A stretch of 5,107 nucleotides of DNA from Ruminococcus sp. (GCA_023667165.1 JAMPAO010000145.1:1-5107), one strand, 5' to 3'; shown: positions 1 to 5,107, numbered from the stretch's first letter. Translations and numbers: made by a program. The notes: a model not told the origin generated them from the sequence alone.

Positions 1-21
1 CTTGTATATCTCATACTTCTT

Positions 22-50
22 ATTATACCATATTTTTTCTATGTGGTCAA
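22..50 (-). promoter_or_regulatory. Sigma-A-type promoter reading left, second of two
   Basis: On the minus strand a TTGACC -35 box (positions 50-45) is followed by exactly 17 bases and a perfect TATAAT -10 box (27-22). This matches consensus at 11 of 12 bases with ideal spacing. It would fire out of the left edge of the window toward a gene that is not visible here, divergent from the polymerase operon. It lies downstream of a second, stronger leftward promoter at 98-126. Motif match only; no transcript evidence. Confidence 0.6.
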
Positions 51-67
51 GTTCTCATAACACCCGC

Positions 68-115
68 CCCTTTCACGGTGGTATATATTATGCATATATT
101 ATAACCGAAAAAGGG
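68..115. repeat. Interrupted inverted repeat, possible operator
   Basis: CCCTTT (68-73) pairs with AAAGGG (110-115). After a two-base mismatch on each side, CGGT (76-79) pairs with ACCG (104-107). The interior is an AT-rich, imperfectly palindromic core centred on ATGCAT (90-95). The dyad overlaps the -10 box and spacer of the leftward consensus promoter. It could be an operator for a dimeric repressor or a hairpin in the leftward RNA; the sequence does not separate these, and chance is possible in such AT-rich DNA. Confidence 0.45.
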
Positions 116-126
116 ACGTTTGTCAA
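98..126 (-). promoter_or_regulatory. Perfect-consensus sigma-A promoter reading left
   Basis: On the minus strand TTGACA (126-121), a 17-base spacer and TATAAT (103-98) match the sigma-A consensus at all 12 positions. Transcription would start near position 91 and run out of the left edge. Much of the promoter lies in the right half of an interrupted inverted repeat (68-115), so a protein binding the dyad could block it. The target gene is outside the window; a divergent regulator or another operon is plausible but cannot be seen. Confidence 0.7.
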
Positions 127-171
127 GTTGTTTTTCTTTCCGGGTGCTAATCGCATAATAAATTTTTTGAA

Positions 172-200
172 TTGATATTTTTTTAAAAGTATGATATAAT
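172..200 (+). promoter_or_regulatory. Sigma-A promoter of the polymerase-yolD operon
   Basis: TTGATA (172-177), a 17-base spacer and TATAAT (195-200), with an extended -10 TG at 192-193, give a strong vegetative-type promoter. The expected start is near 207, leaving a short leader of roughly 27 bases before the ATG at 234. No GAAC-N4-GTTC Gram-positive LexA box overlaps the promoter, so SOS control is not evident from motifs. Confidence 0.75.
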
Positions 201-220
201 ATTTTTAGAAATTATTGTGA

Positions 221-226
221 AAGGAG
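221..226 (+). promoter_or_regulatory. Ribosome binding site for the Y-family polymerase
   Basis: AAGGAG lies 7 bases before the ATG at 234. This fixes the start codon, and the encoded N-terminus (MERRYAVIDLKSFYASVE) begins exactly where the Y-family fold normally starts. Confidence 0.8.
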
Positions 227-233
227 CAGGAAT

Positions 234-1772
234 ATGGAACGCCGGTACGCGGTCATTGATCTAAAAAGCTTTTACGCATCGGTGGAGTGCGTTGAGCGCG
301 GACTTGACCCGCTTGACACAAACCTTGTAGTTGCCGATAAGAGCCGTACGGAAAAAACTATTTGTCTTGCAGTTTCACCGTCCTTAAAACAGTACGGCAT
401 TTCGGGCAGGGCAAGACTTTTTGAGGTTGTGCAGCGTATCAGGAAAGTAAACTCTCAACGGCTTTGCAATTATCGAAAAAACGTGCGGGATTACAAGTTT
501 GATTTTACCGAAAAATCGTACATTGACACCGAATTGAAAAGCAATCCGGCTCTTGCAGTCGATTATATTGTCGCGCCGCCGCGAATGGCGCACTATATAA
601 AACGCAGTACGGAAATTTATGAGATATATCTGAAATATATCGCGCCCGAAGATATTGTGGTGTACTCGATTGACGAGGTTTTTATCGATGTTACGTCCTA
701 TCTGCAAACCTACAAGATGACCGCCCGCGAGCTTACTATGACAATGATAAACGACATTTTCAAGACTACGGGAATTACCGCAACTGCGGGCATTGGGACA
801 AATTTGTATCTTTGCAAAATAGCTATGGATATTGTTGCGAAAAAAATGTCTGCCGATGAAAACGGCGTGAGAATTGCCGAGCTTGACGAAATGTCGTACC
901 GAAAACTTTTGTGGGATCACCGTCCCATTACCGATTTTTGGCGTGTAGGCAAGGGTTACGCAAAAAAGCTGGAGCAATACGGTATGTACACAATGGGGGA
1001 CGTTGCGCGGTGTTCCGTGGGCAAGGAAAATTCCTACCTAAATGAAAATCTTTTGTACAAGCTGTTCGGGGTGAACGCCGAATTGCTTATCGACCATGCT
1101 TGGGGATATGAGCCCTGTACAGTTGATGAAATAAAAAAATACCGTCCCGAAAACAACAGCATAAGTACGGGGCAGGTACTGCAATGTCCATATGACTACG
1201 AAAAAACAAAGCTGATAGTCCGCGAAATGACCGACTTGCTCTCCCTCGATTTAGTGGAAAAAGGACTTGTCACAAATCAAATTGTGCTGACGGTAGGTTA
1301 CGATATTGAAAATCTTGCGGACGAACAAATCAGCAGGGAATACAAAGGAGAGGTAACTATTGACCGATATGGAAGGAAAATCCCAAAACACGCACACGGC
1401 ACCATAAACCTTGACAGATATACATCCTCCACAAATAAACTTGTAGCGGCGGCTATGGAGCTTTTCGACCGAATAATCGACAAGCGGCTGACCTCGCGCC
1501 GGATAAATGTTGCCGCCTGCCGAGTAATTCCCGAAACTGAAATTGCTGTTGAAAATGAGGCTGAGCAGCTTGATTTTTTCACAGATTTTGAAGAAAAGCA
1601 AGCCGAGCGAAAAAAAGAAGATACCGCCCTTGAGCGCGAGAAAAATATGCAGAAAGCAATAATCGAACTTAAACACAGGTATGGTAAAAACGCTGTCCTG
1701 CGAGGTATGAACTTAGAGGAGGGCGCGACAACCGTAAGCCGAAATTCACAGGTAGGAGGGCATAAGGCATAA
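234..1772 (+). CDS. Y-family translesion DNA polymerase (DinB/UvrX-like)
   Basis: This 512-residue protein is a Y-family polymerase of the UmuC/DinB/UvrX type, which copies damaged templates and lacks proofreading. The palm begins with IDLKSFYASVE, with metal-binding Asp9 and Phe13 at the usual steric-gate position. The second catalytic motif is YSIDEVF, with Asp147 and Glu148. TATAGIGTNLYLCKIA (about 182-197) is the conserved helix after the palm, DFWRVGKGYAKKLEQYG (234-250) is the helix-hairpin-helix region, and about 305-432 should be the little finger. QLDFF at 445-449 fits a beta-clamp-binding motif. A charged, probably helical stretch (453-480) and a tail ending GGHKA follow. It is longer than the roughly 350 residues of E. 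coli DinB because of an insertion around 70-110 and the C-terminal extension, both usual in this Firmicutes subgroup as I know it. The stop codon abuts the yolD-like start, so the two are an operon. The exact subfamily (DinB, UvrX or YqjW type) is unresolved. Confidence 0.95.
   Translation: MERRYAVIDLKSFYASVECVERGLDPLDTNLVVADKSRTEKTICLAVSPSLKQYGISGRARLFEVVQRIRKVNSQRLCNYRKNVRDYKFDFTEKSYIDTELKSNPALAVDYIVAPPRMAHYIKRSTEIYEIYLKYIAPEDIVVYSIDEVFIDVTSYLQTYKMTARELTMTMINDIFKTTGITATAGIGTNLYLCKIAMDIVAKKMSADENGVRIAELDEMSYRKLLWDHRPITDFWRVGKGYAKKLEQYGMYTMGDVARCSVGKENSYLNENLLYKLFGVNAELLIDHAWGYEPCTVDEIKKYRPENNSISTGQVLQCPYDYEKTKLIVREMTDLLSLDLVEKGLVTNQIVLTVGYDIENLADEQISREYKGEVTIDRYGRKIPKHAHGTINLDRYTSSTNKLVAAAMELFDRIIDKRLTSRRINVAACRVIPETEIAVENEAEQLDFFTDFEEKQAERKKEDTALEREKNMQKAIIELKHRYGKNAVLRGMNLEEGATTVSRNSQVGGHKA
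1754..1759 (+). promoter_or_regulatory. Ribosome binding site for the yolD-like gene
   Basis: A perfect AGGAGG sits inside the last codons of the polymerase gene, 13 bases before the ATG at 1773. That spacing is longer than ideal, but no better start is present and MGKYDDIINLPHH is a typical YolD-type beginning. With stop and start adjoining, translational coupling is likely. Confidence 0.6.
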
Positions 1773-2180
1773 ATGGGAAAATATGATGATATAATAAATT
1801 TGCCGCACCATGTTTCGGCAGCGCATTCTCAGATGTCAATGCATGACAGGGCGGCGCAGTTTTCACCTTTTGCCGCATTAACGGGTTACGATGATACCGT
1901 CAGAGAAACCGCGCGGCTTACCGATGAAAAAAAGGAACTTACGTCTGATAAAATCTCAGACCTTAATAAAAAAATAGCTTTCCTTGCGGAACACGCGGGG
2001 GAACGTCCCGAAATAACGGTGGAGTATTTTATTCCCGATGAGAAAAAGTCGGGCGGAAGATATGGCGCTTTTTCGGGGAGGTTCAGGAGGATTGACGAAT
2101 ATAATTTTAATATGGTTTTTGTAAGCGGTGAGAAAATCCCGCTTGATGATATCTGCAAAATTGATATAAGTATATTTTAA
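1773..2180 (+). CDS. YolD-like family protein
   Basis: This 135-residue protein carries the YolD-like signature MSMHDRAAQFSPFAALTGYDD (about 21-41), then a charged helical stretch (about 42-74, EKKELTSDKISDLNKKIAFLAE) and a C-terminal beta-rich part with ITVEYFIPDEKKSGGRYGAFSGRFRRID. No signal peptide or membrane segment is seen, so it should be cytoplasmic. In Bacillus, YolD-type genes sit beside Y-family polymerases (yolD-uvrX, yqjX-yqjW), and such proteins have been proposed to modulate the polymerase in the way UmuD does. Here it starts on the base after the polymerase stop, which supports the same partnership. Unlike UmuD, no peptidase-type motif is visible. The family assignment is firm; the biochemical role is inferred from context. 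Confidence 0.92.
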   Translation: MGKYDDIINLPHHVSAAHSQMSMHDRAAQFSPFAALTGYDDTVRETARLTDEKKELTSDKISDLNKKIAFLAEHAGERPEITVEYFIPDEKKSGGRYGAFSGRFRRIDEYNFNMVFVSGEKIPLDDICKIDISIF

Positions 2181-2221
2181 GATCTATATATTTTCGGCAG
2201 ATTGCAATAGATTGTAAAAAA

Positions 2222-2231
2222 CTTGATCAAG
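2222..2231. repeat. Short perfect palindrome CTTGATCAAG
   Basis: A 10-bp perfect palindrome lies directly against the left end of the foldback element. It may be part of the insertion site or a binding site, or it may be chance. Confidence 0.3.
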
Positions 2232-2395
2232 AGGCGTGTTCACATAAAGCGGACGTGCGGATTTTTAAACGTAATTTTGTCGTATTTAAGTCAAAAAACC
2301 GCAGTCATACTCGCGTATGACCGAGATTTTTAACGTAAAATACGGTATTATTTTACCCCAAAGACGCGCGTCACGGTTTATATGAACACGCTCCT
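2230..2395. mobile_element. MITE-like foldback element with terminal inverted repeats
   Basis: GCGTGTTCACATAAA (2234-2248) pairs with TTTATATGAACACGC (2377-2391) with one mismatch. The centre is a perfect 7-bp stem, GTCATAC (2304-2310) and GTATGAC (2315-2321), closed by the loop TCGC. The terminal arms and the central stem share exactly the same midpoint, 2312/2313, and segments between them also pair partly: CGTATTTAAGTC near 2281 with AACGTAAAATACGG near 2332, and ACGTGCGG with ACGCGCGT. The whole unit can therefore fold into one long imperfect hairpin. It has no coding capacity. This is the architecture of a miniature inverted-repeat element mobilised in trans. No convincing target-site duplication is visible. 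Lying just after the polymerase operon, it may also end transcription, since the core stem is followed by a run of T. Confidence 0.6.
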
Positions 2396-2410
2396 ATATT
2401 ATACCTTAGA

Positions 2411-2575
2411 AATTTTTGTACTGTCTGAACAAATGGGTTCGGCTCAAAATTTTAGGTGTGGGATTTTTTTTATTTTCTGTTAACAGAAGGCTGATAGACA
2501 GTATAAACGGTTTGTATTTTGCTGCCTGTCTTATCAGTGGGCGTATTGCACAATATAAAGAAATATTCTTGTTGA
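2411..2575. repeat. Palindrome-rich intergenic stretch
   Basis: Several short dyads are packed here. CTGAAC (2425-2430) can pair with GTTCGG (2437-2442) as RNA with one G-U pair and a 6-base loop. TACTGTCT (2419-2426) is the inverse of AGACAGTA (2496-2503). TTCTGTTAACAGAA (2475-2488) is a perfect 14-bp palindrome. TATTG-CA-CAATA and AAGAA-ATA-TTCTT follow near 2545-2575. A run of eight T lies near 2464-2471. The stretch could be a second decayed foldback element, a set of binding sites or a small structured RNA; none can be chosen on this evidence. Confidence 0.35.
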
Positions 2576-2620
2576 TCTTGCTGATTTTTAGCTGATATGT
2601 GTTACAAAAAGCCGCATACC

Positions 2621-2649
2621 TTGTCGTATTATATAGAACCGCGTAAAAT
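2621..2649 (+). promoter_or_regulatory. Candidate promoter for the 160-residue protein gene
   Basis: TTGTCG (2621-2626), a 17-base spacer and TAAAAT (2644-2649) give a moderate sigma-A match, 4/6 and 5/6, with ideal spacing. The predicted start near 2656 leaves a leader of about 80 bases before the ATG at 2737. It is weaker than the promoters at the left edge, so treat it as tentative. Confidence 0.4.
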
Positions 2650-2718
2650 ACAGGCTTTCAGCCGATTTATTTACAGCGGATATGACGGAATTGCAGACAG
2701 ACTGTACTAAAAATAAAA

Positions 2719-2727
2719 AGGAAAGGA
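2719..2727 (+). promoter_or_regulatory. Ribosome binding site for the 160-residue protein gene
   Basis: The purine-rich AGGAAAGGA lies 9 bases before the ATG at 2737 and supports that start codon. Confidence 0.6.
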
Positions 2728-2736
2728 AATGTTATT

Positions 2737-3219
2737 ATGACTCTTGAAAATTTTGAGACCCTGGCATCCCGTCTTGAGGAGGCAAGCGATTCGTCAATAA
2801 CGATAGATATTGACTCGAATTGGTTTAACGGCTCGTGCATTAAAACAAAGGACAATGACGCTGTTTATTTGGTTATGAAAGGTGAAAAAAGACATATCCC
2901 CAATCCCGCTACGTACAACAATTTGTTTAAGGACTGGAAAAGTATTCTTGACGGCGATAAACTCGGTACAATATGGGAAAAAATAGTCGACGGCATACCT
3001 ACGGGCGACGCCATTACCGACGGCGCGATACTCATAAAAGCCGATAATTCCGACCCGATATATCTTTTGACAAATAATAAGAAATATTGGATAACTGATA
3101 TGAATCAGTTCAATGATTGCAATTTTAAGTCAGGCGGACAGAAAAGCTATCCGGCGATAGTTATAAACGCGATACCGTCAGGGGAAAACGACGTTTTTAA
3201 ACCCTCAAAAATGGAATAA
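2737..3219 (+). CDS. Hypothetical protein with two 'VYL..G.KR.IPNP'-type modules
   Basis: I do not recognise a named family. The 160-residue product contains two related segments. The first (about 31-70) reads NGSCIKTKDNDAVYLVMKGEKRHIPNPATY and the second (about 95-130) DGAILIKADNSDPIYLLTNNKKYWITDMNQF. Each has a small Gly-containing strand, an Asp-rich turn, a (V/I)YL strand, a basic turn and a hydrophobic 'W/H-I' before an aromatic-containing helix start. From memory, similar short modules recur in bacterial surface or secreted repeat proteins, often written as KR-W-IPSP. No signal peptide, membrane segment or catalytic motif is visible. The gene has its own ribosome binding site and candidate promoter and is convergent with the LRR gene, whose stop is 42 bases away. 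It is probably a binding or structural protein; function unknown. Confidence 0.75.
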   Translation: MTLENFETLASRLEEASDSSITIDIDSNWFNGSCIKTKDNDAVYLVMKGEKRHIPNPATYNNLFKDWKSILDGDKLGTIWEKIVDGIPTGDAITDGAILIKADNSDPIYLLTNNKKYWITDMNQFNDCNFKSGGQKSYPAIVINAIPSGENDVFKPSKME

Positions 3220-3429
3220 AACATTTTTCAGACAACACCGCACAAAGAACGGCTAACGCCTTTACCCTACACCTGCTGCGCATCTGTATGGCAATTTTTG
3301 TGCGGTATTGCCTTTAAAAACCTTGAAATACGGCAAGTATTCCTGTGGCTTTTGGCTTCGCCATTGACAAAATCGTACTTGAAAATCTGCACACCGATCT
3401 TGTGAAGACTGATTCTTGACTTTAAAGGT
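3220..3429. other. Junk-like tail region, probable mobile-element or repeat debris
   Basis: On the minus strand this encodes the last 55 residues of the chimeric gene (TFKVKNQSSQDRCADF to LPYRCAAGVG), a composition rich in Gln, Cys and Arg with no domain. An alternative minus frame is also open to a TAG about ten bases before the stop of the main frame, and gives an equally unrecognisable peptide. Together with the inverted repeat at 3237-3306, this suggests a dispersed non-coding repeat read through by accident rather than selected coding sequence. Confidence 0.4.
3237..3306. repeat. Inverted repeat between and inside the convergent gene ends
   Basis: ACCGCACAAA (3237-3246) pairs perfectly with TTTGTGCGGT (3297-3306) across a 50-base interior that includes the small hairpin GGC-TAAC-GCC (3251-3260). 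The stop codon of the LRR gene (3264-3262) lies inside it. It is not followed by a clear T run on either strand, so it is not a canonical terminator, though a role in ending both transcripts is possible. It may instead be the end of a repeated extragenic element that supplied the tail of the LRR gene. Confidence 0.5.
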
Positions 3430-5107
3430 CGCAGAAAAAACTTTCATTCCAGTTCCCGCGGCAAGCTCTTTATGGGCGGCAAATTCTTTTCCGTTATCAA
3501 CCGTGAAGCTCTTTTTCAGTTTTTCCGAAATCTTCTCAAACACCGCAATGTTTGTTACGCTGTCAGATATTATTATTGTTGACAATCTATCACAATTCTG
3601 AAATACGTCATTACCAATTTTCGTCACATTATTTGGAGTTATAAGCGTCTCTAAGTTATCGCAATCATAAAATAAATAACTGCTCAATTCCAATATTCCC
3701 GATGGAAGTGCGACTGAATATAATCTATCGCAATTTTGGAAAGCGTAGGATTCTATTGTTTTTACACTATCAGGAATCGCAATTGCTGCAAGCATATTAC
3801 AGTCTGAAAATGCGTAAGAACCTATTATCAGCAAACCATTTTCAATATTCACTGAGTCCAGTTTGTCACAATCATAAAATGCATATCTGCCTATTTCCTT
3901 AACTCCGCTCGGAACAGTAATTGAAGTTATACTGTCGCAATTTGCGAATAAATATGAAGCTATTTTTGTTGTGCCATTTTCAAATGTTATATTTGTCAGT
4001 TTATCACAGCCTTGAAATACATATGGTGTGCTTGAACTAATACTTGTAAGACTCTTAGGTATTTCTACACTTGTTAGACTGTCGCATTCATTAAACACTC
4101 CATATCCCATACTCTGCAATGATTTTGACAGAGTGACTTTTGAAAGTGTTTTACAGCCGCTAAATGCGTAATCTCCTATGCTTGTTATGCTGTCAGGCAT
4201 AGTTACACTCGCAAGACTTTTATTATTGTAAAAAGCGTTGACGCCAATTTTTGTCACAGCATACCCTTCAATAGTATCGGGTATTTGTATATTTGGGTAA
4301 CTTCCCGTATATTTGGTTATTGTAACACCATTTGAAATCGTATACTGAAAATCGCTGCTGACAGGCACTACGACTTTTGTCGGTGTGAGCAATTCAAGAG
4401 ATGATCCATCTGCACCGTTTCCGGAAACAACGGTTACTTCCAGAGTATCAAAAAGATCATCTGATTCCACGGATGTTGCAGTAATTGTACAAGTCCCTGT
4501 CTTTTTCAGCTGTATATTTCCGTTAGAAAGAAAACTGAGTACACTTGTATCAGACGATGTATAGGTAAGTTCTTTACAGTTTGCGCTACTGGGATATACT
4601 TTACAGTCCCAGCCATAATATATGCTGTCATTAAGTCCCCATTCGACTGAATCTTTACTGAATTCAACTCGTGTAGGGTACACGTGATAATTCTTGTTTT
4701 TTTTGAGAATAGCAGCATATATCTCATACATTTCGGAATTATCTGTATATAAATCTGTTATCCACGACATTGTAACCGTTTCGTGAGCCTCCTTGAGATA
4801 TATTCCTATGCGTTGATTCGAAGCAACGATCTGCTCATATTCCTCTTTGCTACTGAAAAGTTTGTTAAGCAAACCACCGCTGTAAATGGTATTAAGAAAA
4901 TCCATACCGAACGAACTGCCTATATCCTGTGCGGTAAAATACATATCGGTATAAGTTATAAAGGCTTTCGCATTATCTGTAGTTTTATTTGATAAATATG
5001 TAGTTCTTGCATTTAAATAAGCACCCTTAAAAAGATCAAGAATTTCACAGTATGAACGTACAATATAATACTTTTCTATTGTTTTATCAGTAGAAAAAAG
5101 CATATTG
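3262..5107 (-). CDS. BspA-like leucine-rich repeat protein with Ig-like domain, 5' partial, chimeric C-terminus
   Basis: At least 613 residues are visible. The reading frame is still open at the window edge, and the first Met (position 5103) shows no signal peptide, so the true start is probably outside. Numbered from that Met, residues 1-140 are an unassigned, partly helical region rich in Tyr. About 140-226 is a Big_2-type Ig-like domain (VYPTRVEF, then YTSSDTSVLSFLSNGNIQLKKTGTCTITATSV). About 252-520 are some ten BspA-type (LRR_5) repeats of mostly 23 residues, for example ITSITVPSGVKEIGRYAFYDCDKL; the invariant Phe falls at 290, 314, 337, 363, 386, 409, 432, 455, 478 and 501. Such proteins are usually exported and mediate adhesion or surface binding. 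At residue 521 the repeat breaks off inside its consensus and the frame runs into an IS30-type transposase fragment (521-558), then a 55-residue tail of no recognisable family. The native C-terminus, where an anchor might be, is missing. Domain calls are firm; export is inferred. Confidence 0.85.
   Translation of the reverse strand, partial: NMLFSTDKTIEKYYIVRSYCEILDLFKGAYLNARTTYLSNKTTDNAKAFITYTDMYFTAQDIGSSFGMDFLNTIYSGGLLNKLFSSKEEYEQIVASNQRIGIYLKEAHETVTMSWITDLYTDNSEMYEIYAAILKKNKNYHVYPTRVEFSKDSVEWGLNDSIYYGWDCKVYPSSANCKELTYTSSDTSVLSFLSNGNIQLKKTGTCTITATSVESDDLFDTLEVTVVSGNGADGSSLELLTPTKVVVPVSSDFQYTISNGVTITKYTGSYPNIQIPDTIEGYAVTKIGVNAFYNNKSLASVTMPDSITSIGDYAFSGCKTLSKVTLSKSLQSMGYGVFNECDSLTSVEIPKSLTSISSSTPYVFQGCDKLTNITFENGTTKIASYLFANCDSITSITVPSGVKEIGRYAFYDCDKLDSVNIENGLLIIGSYAFSDCNMLAAIAIPDSVKTIESYAFQNCDRLYSVALPSGILELSSYLFYDCDNLETLITPNNVTKIGNDVFQNCDRLSTIIISDSVTNIAVFEKISEKLKKSFTVDNGKEFAAHKELAAGTGMKVFSATFKVKNQSSQDRCADFQVRFCQWRSQKPQEYLPYFKVFKGNTAQKLPYRCAAGVG
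3430..3543 (-). pseudogene. Internal fragment of an IS30-family transposase, fused in frame
   Basis: The 38 residues from VFEKISEKLKKSF through DNGKEFAAHKELA to GMKVFSA match the middle of the IS30-family DDE domain as I know it. There, (S/T)DNGKEF-x-x-H holds the second catalytic Asp (here residue 536 of the fused protein) and is followed by a 'G-x-x-(V/Y)-(Y/F)-F-A' strand. The next expected segment, PYSSWQRG with NENTNG and the catalytic Glu, is absent in all three frames read downstream, and the DDE part before it is absent too. This is a double-ended fragment, not a functional element, and it now forms part of the LRR protein's reading frame. Confidence 0.75.
3544..4350 (-). repeat. Tandem LRR-coding repeats, about 69-bp period
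   Basis: Ten diverged units of mostly 69 bp (one of 72, one of 78) encode the BspA-type leucine-rich repeats. The conserved core of each is a hydrophobic strand, then P-[DS]-[GS]-[VI]-x-x-I, then A/L/V-F-x-x-C-[DK]-x-L. Individual copies differ enough in DNA that the array looks old rather than recently expanded. The last copy is cut short at residue 520 by the transposase fragment. Confidence 0.8.

Larger units (their letters stand above)
2181..2736. other. Non-coding gap between the yolD-like gene and the duplicated-module gene
   Basis: No open reading frame of convincing quality lies in these 556 bases. The gap holds the palindrome CTTGATCAAG, the foldback element (2230-2395), a palindrome-rich stretch (2411-2575), a candidate promoter (2621-2649) and the ribosome binding site of the next gene. 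The only reading frame overlapping its end on the minus strand (2667-2855) is a shadow of the downstream gene. Confidence 0.6.

Noticed and set aside
47..58. Three-codon minus-strand frame (ATG AGA ACT TGA) behind an AAAGGGG-like site, as a leader peptide
   Set aside because: Too short to support, and its end overlaps the -35 box of the second leftward promoter; nothing indicates attenuation.
237..248. Possible LexA box GAAC-GCCG-GTAC at the polymerase start
   Set aside because: It has one mismatch in the essential GTTC half, lies inside codons 2-5, and is downstream of the promoter; a chance match is more likely.
384..977. 197-codon minus-strand open frame opposite the polymerase gene
   Set aside because: It lies wholly inside the clearly coding Y-family polymerase gene and its translation has no recognisable domain; it is an antisense shadow.
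1251..1878. Minus-strand open frames opposite the polymerase C-terminus and the yolD-like start
   Set aside because: Shadow frames with low-complexity Phe- or Ser-rich translations and no supporting ribosome binding sites.
3237..3306. Canonical bidirectional Rho-independent terminator
   Set aside because: The 10-bp stem is clear, but the loop is about 50 bases and no T run follows on either strand, so it is listed only as an inverted repeat.
3544..4350. CRISPR-like periodicity in the tandem repeats of about 69 bp
   Set aside because: The units are diverged, contiguous and translate in frame into BspA-type leucine-rich repeats; there are no identical repeats separated by unique spacers.
3416..4992. 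Plus-strand open frames at 3416-3601, 3702-3902 and 4783-4992
   Set aside because: They lie opposite the LRR gene, have no ribosome binding site or recognisable domain, and reflect the regular codon pattern of the repeats.

Overview
The window looks like an accessory stretch from a low-to-moderate GC Gram-positive anaerobe of the class Clostridia, most likely a Ruminococcus/Oscillospiraceae-type gut bacterium. The evidence is the Firmicutes-style Y-family polymerase paired with a YolD-like protein, strong AGGAG-type ribosome binding sites, textbook sigma-A promoters, and a BspA-like leucine-rich-repeat protein with a bacterial Ig-like domain. The genus cannot be fixed from the sequence alone.

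Layout. Positions 1-233 are a divergent control region. It holds one near-ideal promoter reading right into the polymerase gene and two tandem promoters reading left, out of the window; one of the leftward promoters is a perfect TTGACA-N17-TATAAT inside an interrupted inverted repeat. Positions 234-2180 are a two-gene operon: a 512-residue Y-family (DinB/UvrX-like) translesion polymerase with all visible catalytic residues and a QLDFF beta-clamp motif, then directly (stop codon abutting start codon) a 135-residue YolD-like protein. Together they probably form a DNA-damage tolerance and mutagenesis module.

Positions 2181-2736 are non-coding. They contain a foldback (MITE-like) element of about 160 bp whose arms are exactly symmetric about position 2312/2313, then a palindrome-rich stretch and a candidate promoter. 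Positions 2737-3219 encode a 160-residue protein with two copies of a 'VYL-x-x-G-x-KR-x-IPNP'-like module and no recognisable signal peptide.

Positions 3262-5107 on the minus strand hold the 3' part of a gene for a probably surface-exposed protein: an N-terminal region of unknown type, a Big_2/Ig-like domain, about ten BspA-type leucine-rich repeats of mostly 23 residues, and then an abrupt in-frame switch to a 38-residue piece of an IS30-family transposase (TVDNGKEFAAHKEL) followed by a 55-residue low-quality tail. The native C-terminus has therefore been replaced by mobile-element debris.

I see no CRISPR array, tRNA, rRNA or clearly new multi-gene system. The most unusual items are the chimeric LRR/IS30 gene, the symmetric foldback element and the consensus leftward promoter embedded in a dyad.
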